Assembly (NCBI GenBank): GCA_947631305.1
Contig: CANRKV010000004.1
Span: forward strand, 1-28,838
Length of the DNA stretch: 28,838 nt
Source of the DNA: an uncultured Jeotgalicoccus sp.
GTDB lineage: Bacteria; Bacillota; Bacilli; Staphylococcales; Salinicoccaceae
Direction: 5' to 3'
Numbering within the stretch: position 1 is the first letter of the stretch; the number at the start of each line of letters is the position of its first letter. The notes beneath the pieces were generated by a model. That model was not told the DNA's origin, made no database searches, and saw only the letters and a program-made list of their open reading frames with translations. Positions 23,295-28,838 of the stretch are shown here, piece after piece. The position numbers and the translations under genes are program-made.

Positions 23295-24692
23295 TTAACC
23301 GATTGACCCTTCCATTTCGAAGCTGATTAAACGGTTCATTTCTACTGCATATTCCATAGGCAGTTCTTTTGTGAATGGTTCGATGAAGCCCATAACGATC
23401 ATTTCTGTCGCTTCTTCTTCACCAAGTCCACGGCTCATTAAATAGAATAACTGTTCTTCTGAAACTTTCGAAACTTTCGCTTCGTGCTCAAGAGAAATGT
23501 TATCATTTAAAATTTCGTTGTATGGAATCGTATCTGAAGTAGATTCGTTATCCATAATCAGAGTGTCACATTCGATATTAGAACGGGCACCATGTGCTTT
23601 TCTGCCGAAGTGAACCTGACCGCGGTAAGATACTTTACCGCCGGCTCTTGCAATTGATTTAGAAACAATTGTAGAAGATGTGTTTGGCGCTAAGTGAATC
23701 ATTTTCGCACCGGCATCCTGTAATTGTCCTTTACCTGCTAAAGCGATTGATAATGTCATACCGCGTGCACCTTCACCTTTAAGGAAGATAGACGGGTATT
23801 TCATAGTAATCTTAGAACCGATGTTGCCGTCAACCCATTCCATAGTTCCGTTTTCATCAACGAAAGTACGTTTTGTTACCAGGTTGTATACGTTATTTGC
23901 CCAGTTCTGGATTGTTGTATAACGGCAGTAAGCATCACGCTTAACGATAATTTCAACTACAGCAGAGTGCAGTGAGTTTGTCGTATAAGTCGGTGCAGTA
24001 CAACCTTCAACATAGTGTACGCTTGAACCTTCATCACAGATGATTAAAGTACGTTCAAACTGACCCATGTTTTCAGAGTTAATACGGAAGTATGCCTGTA
24101 ATGGTGTATCCAGTTTAACTCCCGGCGGGCAATAGATGAATGATCCGCCCGACCATACAGCCGAGTTCAATGCAGAGAACTTATTATCAGAAAATGGAAC
24201 AACTGTTCCGAAATACTCTTTAAATAATTCTTCGTTCTCTTTCAATGCAGAGTCAGTATCTTTAAAGATAACGCCTTGGTCTTCAAGATCTTTCTCCATA
24301 TTGTGATAAACAACTTCTGATTCATATTGAGCTGAAACCCCAGCTAAATACTTCTGCTCAGCTTCAGGAATACCTAATTTATCAAACGTACGTTTAATTT
24401 CTTCAGGTACTTCATCCCATGAACGTTCAGTCTGTTCAGACGGCTTTACGTAGTACGTGATTTCGTCGAAATCTAATTCTCCTAAATCTCCGCCCCATAA
24501 AGGCATTGGTCTGTCGTAGAAGTGCTGCAATGATTTTAGACGATAGTCCAGCATCCACTGCGGCTCTTCTTTCATATTTGAAATTTCACGGACGATTTCT
24601 TCAGTTAATCCTCTGTCAGAACGGAAAATAGAAACGTCCTTATCGTGGAAACCATATTTGTAATCGCCTATTTCGGGTGCTTGCTTAACCAT
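23295..24692 (-). CDS. sufB: Fe-S cluster scaffold protein SufB
   Basis: The main scaffold of the SufBCD complex, where new Fe-S clusters are assembled in the cytosol. It is 465 residues, the normal length. It contains the beta-helix core with the conserved cysteine segment HYVEGCTAPTY near 240 and the C-terminal signature EEQLFYLMSRGLGEEEATEMIVMGFIEPF, which is shared with SufD in the same operon. A longer frame would start at 24770, but AGGAG lies 9 bases before the ATG at 24692, so I use that. Last gene of sufC-D-S-U-B, 19 bases after sufU, followed by a strong terminator. Confidence 0.96.
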   Translation of the reverse strand: MVKQAPEIGDYKYGFHDKDVSIFRSDRGLTEEIVREISNMKEEPQWMLDYRLKSLQHFYDRPMPLWGGDLGELDFDEITYYVKPSEQTERSWDEVPEEIKRTFDKLGIPEAEQKYLAGVSAQYESEVVYHNMEKDLEDQGVIFKDTDSALKENEELFKEYFGTVVPFSDNKFSALNSAVWSGGSFIYCPPGVKLDTPLQAYFRINSENMGQFERTLIICDEGSSVHYVEGCTAPTYTTNSLHSAVVEIIVKRDAYCRYTTIQNWANNVYNLVTKRTFVDENGTMEWVDGNIGSKITMKYPSIFLKGEGARGMTLSIALAGKGQLQDAGAKMIHLAPNTSSTIVSKSIARAGGKVSYRGQVHFGRKAHGARSNIECDTLIMDNESTSDTIPYNEILNDNISLEHEAKVSKVSEEQLFYLMSRGLGEEEATEMIVMGFIEPFTKELPMEYAVEMNRLISFEMEGSIG

Positions 24693-24711
24693 ATATGATC
24701 GCTCCTCAATA

Positions 24712-25152
24712 CTATATTTTTTCGGATTCCTTGAATCCTTTTTCCAGTGCTTTCCAAGTGAGTGTTGCACATTTAATACGTGCCGGGAATTGACTTACTC
24801 CCTGCAGCGCTTCAATATCTCCCATATCTTCAGTGATATGGTAATCCTCACCAAGCATCATATTCGAAAATTCAGCAGCCATTTCTAACGCTTTGTCTAC
24901 GGGCTGATTCATGATAGCTTCTGTCATCATAGATGCGCTGGACATGGAAATTGAGCAGCCTTCTCCTTGAAACTTAACATCTTTAATGATGCCCGCTTCA
25001 ACGTTCAATGTGAGCTGAATCTCATCACCGCAAGTCGGGTTATTCATTTCAACTGTCATCGAACCATTTTCAACAACACCTTTGTTACGGGGTGTTTTAT
25101 AGTGGTCCATAATAACTGAGCGATACAGCTGATTCAGGTTGTTAAAATTCAT
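24712..25152 (-). CDS. sufU: Zinc-dependent sulfurtransferase SufU
   Basis: A cytosolic partner of SufS that takes the persulfide sulfur from the desulfurase and hands it to SufBCD. It is 146 residues. The zinc ligands match B. subtilis SufU at the same numbers: C41 and D43 (NPTCGDE), C66 (GEGCS) and C128 (RIKCATLTW). It is SufU and not IscU, as judged by the GEGCSIS insert context and the suf operon setting. The ATG at 25152 follows AAGGAG. A longer in-frame start at 25188 lies inside sufS and lacks a ribosome site. The start overlaps the sufS stop by 11 bases, which suits coupled production of the enzyme pair. Confidence 0.95.
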   Translation of the reverse strand: MNFNNLNQLYRSVIMDHYKTPRNKGVVENGSMTVEMNNPTCGDEIQLTLNVEAGIIKDVKFQGEGCSISMSSASMMTEAIMNQPVDKALEMAAEFSNMMLGEDYHITEDMGDIEALQGVSQFPARIKCATLTWKALEKGFKESEKI

Positions 25153-26368
25153 ACGAGAAAAACTCCTTCGTTTTTTCCAGACTTTCAATAAATTGATCGA
25201 TCTCTTCGATCGTGTTGTATATATAAAAACTTGCTCTTGCTGTTGACGATGCCTCGCACCATTTCATAAGCGGCTGTGCGCAGTGATGTCCGGCGCGTAC
25301 GGCAATACCTTCAGAGTCCAGCGCAGTTGCGAGGTCGTGAGGGTGAACGCCTTGAAGGTTAAAAGTAATGAGCCCGGCACGTTTGTCTTTGCCCGGTCCA
25401 TAAATTTCAATACCTTCTATTGCTGACATTTTGTCATAAGCATATGCTACAAGTTCTTTCTCATGCTGATAAATATTGTCGATACCAAGTTCGTTAATAT
25501 AATCGATTGCTGCATTTAAACCGACAGCTTCGGCAATCATCGGAGTACCTGCTTCAAATTTCACAGGAAGGTCCGTCCATGTCGATTCGGTTTTATATAC
25601 ATAATCAATCATATCTCCACCGTATTCAATCGGCTCCATTTTATCAAGCAACTCAGCTTTGCCGTATAAAATACCGATACCTGTCGGTCCAAGCATTTTA
25701 TGTCCGCTGAATGCATAGAAATCGACGTCAAGCTCCTGTACATCAACTGCCATATGAGGTACAGCCTGTGCACCGTCGACAGAAATATACGCATTGTGAG
25801 CGTGAGCAATTTCAGCAATGGACTTAATATCATTAATTGTGCCGAGTACGTTCGATACATGTGTAATCGCAACGATTTTCGTCTTGTCGCTCATTGCAGC
25901 CTTAACACTGTCCAGTGCTATAGTGCCGTCTTCTTCCAGTGGAATAAAGACAAGCTCTGCACCTTTACGTTTAGCAAGCTGCTGCCAAGGAACAATATTC
26001 GCGTGGTGTTCCATCTCGTTGACGACAATTTCGTCGCCTTCTTCAATAACCAAATCACCGAAACTGCGGGCAACTAAATTAATAGCAGCAGTAGTTCCGC
26101 GTGTATAAACGATTTCCTCAAAACGCTTCGCATTGATAAAGCTGCGCACTTTCATGCGCGCTTTTTCATATGCGTCTGTCGCTTTCGTACCGAGAGTGTG
26201 AACCCCGCGGTGAACGTTTGAGTTATATTCTCTGTAATAATCGTTCATTGCTTCGATTACTTTTAATGGTGTCTGACTCGTTGCCGATGTATCTAAATAT
26301 ATGAGGTCTTTTCCGTTTACCTGTTCGCCAAGTATCGGGAAATCCTGACGGATTTTTTTTATATCCAT
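25142..26368 (-). CDS. sufS: Cysteine desulfurase SufS
   Basis: A cytosolic PLP enzyme that removes sulfur from cysteine as a persulfide, giving alanine, for Fe-S cluster assembly. It is 408 residues. PLP lysine is K224 (SGHKMLGPTGIG), the PLP-contacting histidines are in MEHHAN near 121-122, the VDGAQ aspartate is near 198, and the catalytic cysteine is C363 (RAGHHCAQP). These place it in group II (SufS) and not the NifS/IscS type. ATG at 26368 follows a GGGAGGG site. It lies 20 bases after sufD and overlaps sufU. Confidence 0.96.
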   Translation of the reverse strand: MDIKKIRQDFPILGEQVNGKDLIYLDTSATSQTPLKVIEAMNDYYREYNSNVHRGVHTLGTKATDAYEKARMKVRSFINAKRFEEIVYTRGTTAAINLVARSFGDLVIEEGDEIVVNEMEHHANIVPWQQLAKRKGAELVFIPLEEDGTIALDSVKAAMSDKTKIVAITHVSNVLGTINDIKSIAEIAHAHNAYISVDGAQAVPHMAVDVQELDVDFYAFSGHKMLGPTGIGILYGKAELLDKMEPIEYGGDMIDYVYKTESTWTDLPVKFEAGTPMIAEAVGLNAAIDYINELGIDNIYQHEKELVAYAYDKMSAIEGIEIYGPGKDKRAGLITFNLQGVHPHDLATALDSEGIAVRAGHHCAQPLMKWCEASSTARASFYIYNTIEEIDQFIESLEKTKEFFSYEF

Positions 26369-26388
26369 TCGTCAGAGCCCTCCCTTCC

Positions 26389-27702
26389 TTAAGATAATAC
26401 CTTAAGCTCGATAATCTCTTTGAGTTGTTTTCTTACTGATTCGATAGGCAGTGCTTTAACTACCGGATCCAGGAAGCCGTGAATAACAAGACGTTCCGCT
26501 TCTTTCTTCTCGATTCCGCGGCTCATTAAATAGAAGAGCTGAAGATCGTCAACACGGCCGACTGATGCTGCGTGTCCTGCTGTAACGTCATCTTCATCAA
26601 TCAGAAGAATCGGGTTCGCATCACCGCGGGCTTTTTCGCTGAGCATAAGAATACGTGATTCCTGCTGAGCGTCAGCTCTTGTAGCACCGTGTTTAATATA
26701 GCCTACACCGTTAAAGATGCTCGTAGCTTTGTCTTTCATTACACCGTGTTTTAAAATATGAGCATTTGAATCTTTACCGTAGTGGATGATTTGCGTTGTG
26801 AAGTTCGCTTTCGTTTCACCGCGTCCAACAGTTACGATTTTAAGATCTGATTCAGAACGGTCACCGTTTAAATAAGTTGTATTGTCATAAACAATATTTG
26901 AATCATTCATCAAACCTAAAGCCCAGTCGATGTTAGCATCATCTGAAGCGACACCTCGGCGGTTAACATATCCTGTCATTTCTTTCGGCAGGAAATCTAC
27001 AGAACCGTAAGTGATTTTAGAGTTATTCAGTGCAATAACTTCTGAAATAATGTTAATTTTTTCAGTTGATGATTCAAGATTTGTGAAGTAGTTTTCAACG
27101 TAAGTCACTTCAGAACCTTCGTCTGCTACTAACAGCACGTGGTTAAATAATGAAGCATCTTTATCGTCGTGAAGCACTACCATCTGGATCGGGTCTTCAA
27201 TGTGCACATCTTTTGGCACATAGATGAAGATTCCGCCGTTTAATAATGCAGCGTGATACGCTGTCAGTTTGTTCTCATCAATTTTAACGCCTTCAGTCAT
27301 AAAGTACTTCTCTAAAAGTTCAGGATGATTGTTTGCTGCGTCAATGATGTTTTCAGCAATAACACCTTTTGCTTTAAGGTCTTCATCAAGACGCAGGAAA
27401 GCAGGTGTATTATTGTGCTGTACATATATATTTTTACTGTTATCCAGGTCAATTAACCCTTTAACGGCTTCTGGTAATTCTTCAAGCGTATTATAAGTGC
27501 TGCTTTCAACTACCGGTGAAGTAACGTTAAAGAAGTCCCATTTGTCTACCTTAGTCTTGTCAGGTTTAATCATGTCAAGACTATCAAATTTATCTACTGC
27601 TTCTTTTCTTTTACCGAGCAGGAATTCTGATTCGCCTCTTGTATTTGCATTGGCAATAATCTCTTCCTTGTTCAGTTCGAATGCATTTAATTCAGTAGCC
27701 AT
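26389..27702 (-). CDS. sufD: Fe-S cluster assembly protein SufD
   Basis: The SufB-like partner subunit of the SufBCD scaffold complex, involved in iron acquisition and complex assembly. It is 437 residues. The C-terminal region near 395-420 (LQLFYLMSRGIEKKEAERLVIHGFLDPV) is clearly homologous to the SufB tail. An AGHAASVGRVDDLQ stretch near 372-386 precedes it. The central beta-helix region is present (residues about 140-350). ATG at 27702 follows GGGAGG. It is 15 bases after sufC and 20 bases before sufS. Confidence 0.95.
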   Translation of the reverse strand: MATELNAFELNKEEIIANANTRGESEFLLGKRKEAVDKFDSLDMIKPDKTKVDKWDFFNVTSPVVESSTYNTLEELPEAVKGLIDLDNSKNIYVQHNNTPAFLRLDEDLKAKGVIAENIIDAANNHPELLEKYFMTEGVKIDENKLTAYHAALLNGGIFIYVPKDVHIEDPIQMVVLHDDKDASLFNHVLLVADEGSEVTYVENYFTNLESSTEKINIISEVIALNNSKITYGSVDFLPKEMTGYVNRRGVASDDANIDWALGLMNDSNIVYDNTTYLNGDRSESDLKIVTVGRGETKANFTTQIIHYGKDSNAHILKHGVMKDKATSIFNGVGYIKHGATRADAQQESRILMLSEKARGDANPILLIDEDDVTAGHAASVGRVDDLQLFYLMSRGIEKKEAERLVIHGFLDPVVKALPIESVRKQLKEIIELKVLS

Positions 27703-27717
27703 AGTGATCCTCCCGTC

Positions 27718-28503
27718 TTATTTATCTTCAGCGTTGACAGTTTCGTCATCGATGCCAAGTTCTTCTTTAATCCAGTCGTAACCTTCAGACTCCAGACGTT
27801 CAGCAAGTTCTTTACCGCCTGATTTAACTACTTTACCTCTCATCATTACGTGAACAACGTCAGGTGTAACGTAGTTAAGTAAACGCTGGTAGTGAGTGAT
27901 GATTAAAGCACCGAACTCCTGGCCGCGCAACTTGTTGATACCTTCAGAAACTACTCTTAACGCATCAATATCAAGACCTGAGTCAATCTCATCTAAAATA
28001 CCGAATTTAGGCTCAAGCATCATTAACTGCAGAATTTCATTGCGTTTCTTCTCTCCGCCTGAAAACCCTTCGTTTAAGTAACGTGTAGCCATATCCGGAT
28101 CCATTTCAAGGTAATCCATGTTTTTATCTAATTTCTTAATGAACTGCATTAAGTTAATTTCGTCGCCTTCTTCACGCTGTGCATTGATTGCAGAACGCAG
28201 GAAGTCAGAGTTAGTAACACCAGAGATTTCTGATGGATACTGCATACCAAGGAATAAACCAGCTTGAGCACGCTCGTCAACTTCCATTTCTAAAATGTTT
28301 TCGCCGTCAAGAAGAACTTCACCTTCTGTAACTTCATAGCTTGGGTGACCCATAATAGCCTGTGCCAATGTAGACTTACCAGTACCATTTGGTCCCATTA
28401 CAGCGTGAATTTCACCCTGTTTAAGTGTTAAATCAACACCCTTTAATATTTCTTTACCGTCTATTTCAACGTGTAGATTCTTAATTTCTAAAACAGATGC
28501 CAT
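27718..28503 (-). CDS. sufC: Fe-S assembly ATPase SufC
   Basis: The cytosolic ABC-type ATPase that drives SufBD during cluster assembly. It has no membrane partner. It is 261 residues. Walker A is GPNGTGKST (37-45), the signature is FSGGEKKR (147-154) and Walker B with the catalytic Glu is ILDEIDSGLD (169-178). The H-loop is ITHYQRLL near 205, with the THYQR sequence characteristic of SufC. ATG at 28503 follows TTGGAGG. First gene of the suf operon, with two candidate promoters upstream. Confidence 0.97.
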   Translation of the reverse strand: MASVLEIKNLHVEIDGKEILKGVDLTLKQGEIHAVMGPNGTGKSTLAQAIMGHPSYEVTEGEVLLDGENILEMEVDERAQAGLFLGMQYPSEISGVTNSDFLRSAINAQREEGDEINLMQFIKKLDKNMDYLEMDPDMATRYLNEGFSGGEKKRNEILQLMMLEPKFGILDEIDSGLDIDALRVVSEGINKLRGQEFGALIITHYQRLLNYVTPDVVHVMMRGKVVKSGGKELAERLESEGYDWIKEELGIDDETVNAEDK

Positions 28504-28547
28504 GTCTAATCCTCCAATTGAAATTTAAGATTTTCTAATACTCCTAT

Positions 28548-28576
28548 AGTTTATAATAATTCTAATCTATAGTCAA
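28548..28576 (-). promoter_or_regulatory. Proximal candidate promoter of the suf operon
   Basis: Minus strand: TTGACT -35 (28576-28571), exactly 17 bases, then TAAACT -10 (28553-28548). The leader would be about 35-40 bases before the sufC ATG. Confidence 0.6.
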
Positions 28577-28604
28577 AGTACCAGACTCTTTACAACACCT
28601 ATAT

Positions 28605-28634
28605 ATTATACCTTAGAAAGCACGCAGTTTAAAG
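28605..28634 (-). promoter_or_regulatory. Distal candidate promoter of the suf operon
   Basis: Minus strand: TTTAAA, about 17 bases, then a perfect TATAAT just after AAGG, near 28611-28606. The leader would be about 95 bases. The -35 is weak, so this is less sure than the proximal promoter. I saw no recognised Fe-S or Fur box. Confidence 0.35.
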
Positions 28635-28670
28635 GGTTGAGGCTTGTAAAAGTACATTATTCACAAAAAT

Positions 28671-28710
28671 ATAAAAAGACTTCTAAATGATTTCGGTATC
28701 ATTTAGAAGT
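28671..28710 (-). terminator. Terminator after the DUF4870 gene
   Basis: ACTTCTAAATGAT (28679-28691) pairs perfectly with ATCATTTAGAAGT (28698-28710) around a 6-base loop. On the minus strand CTTTTTATATTTTTG follows. It separates the partial gene at the right edge from the suf operon. Confidence 0.88.
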
Positions 28711-28727
28711 GTAATTTTACTTTTCAC

Positions 28728-28838
28728 CTATTTAAATATATCGATTGTAAACGGCGGCTTGTAAGCTTCACCATTTACTGCTTTTACGATACCTATAATA
28801 GCAAATACGTAAAATGCAACTGTCACTATCGGACCAAG
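28728..28838 (-). CDS. C-terminal end of a DUF4870 membrane protein (partial)
   Basis: The last 36 codons and TAG stop of a gene that begins beyond the right edge. The visible residues form a hydrophobic helix (LGPIVTVAFYVFAIIGIVKAV) and then NGEAYKPPFTIDIFK. This helix plus N-G-E-x-Y-K-x-P-F-T tail is typical of DUF4870, small proteins with three to four membrane helices and unknown function. A strong terminator follows. Identity rests on a short tail only. Confidence 0.7.
   Translation of the reverse strand, partial: LGPIVTVAFYVFAIIGIVKAVNGEAYKPPFTIDIFK

Noticed and set aside
1..28838. Mobile elements, CRISPR arrays, tRNA/rRNA genes, phage genes
   Set aside because: No transposase or integrase frames, no regularly spaced repeats with spacers, no RNA-gene-like cloverleaf noticed; gaps are short and filled by promoters and terminators.

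Overview
The window looks like ordinary chromosome of a low-GC Gram-positive coccus of the Staphylococcaceae or a close relative. The evidence is gene content and order (the yui/yut/yun block beside a sufCDSUB operon), strong AGGAGG-type ribosome sites, several TTG/GTG starts and many U-tailed hairpin terminators. I read this from protein family resemblance only. The species is not determined; Jeotgalicoccus, Nosocomiicoccus or Macrococcus would be reasonable guesses. I see no phage, transposon, integron, CRISPR, rRNA or tRNA.

Layout, left to right. Nearly everything is on the minus strand. Bases 1-6.4 kb hold a core block: a 3'-truncated leucyl aminopeptidase (pepA), yuiB, type II NADH dehydrogenase (ndh), an A-type Fe-S carrier (yutM), yuzB, the Fe-S scaffold nfu, biotin permease bioY, HAD phosphatase yutF, HepT-like yutE and yutD. 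At 6.5-8.3 kb lies an NhaC-family transporter whose 230-base leader is a recognisable lysine riboswitch (L box) with its own promoter and terminator. The transporter is therefore most likely a lysine transporter. At 8.3-11.35 kb is the yunF-yunE-yunD cluster. A plus-strand group follows: fetA-fetB (ABC exporter type) and an EamA-type transporter (11.4-13.8 kb).

The 13.8-20.4 kb stretch is a xylose module: xylA-xylB-sugar porter on the minus strand, the divergent ROK repressor xylR on the plus strand, and a convergent aldose epimerase (galM). The 133-base xylA/xylR gap contains a good sigma-A promoter, a perfect inverted-repeat XylR operator over its -10/start region and a full-consensus cre site over its -35. 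This points to xylose induction plus CcpA repression. Xylose would be imported, isomerised to xylulose and phosphorylated to xylulose-5-phosphate.

Bases 20.5-23.1 kb hold three separately arranged minus-strand genes: a thioredoxin-fold protein, a small four-helix membrane protein resembling part of heme-copper oxidase subunit I, and a YfcC/DcuC-family carrier. From 23.3 to 28.6 kb runs the complete sufC-D-S-U-B Fe-S assembly operon with promoters and terminator. The C-terminal tail of a DUF4870 membrane protein is at the right edge. Fe-S biogenesis genes thus sit at both ends of the window.

The best second-look items are regulatory: the lysine riboswitch on an antiporter-annotated gene; a BirA operator built into a terminator hairpin and covering the bioY -35; three evenly spaced half-sites over the ndh promoter; and the ndh terminator that runs straight into the yuiB ribosome site. 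I found no clear candidate for a wholly new multi-gene system.
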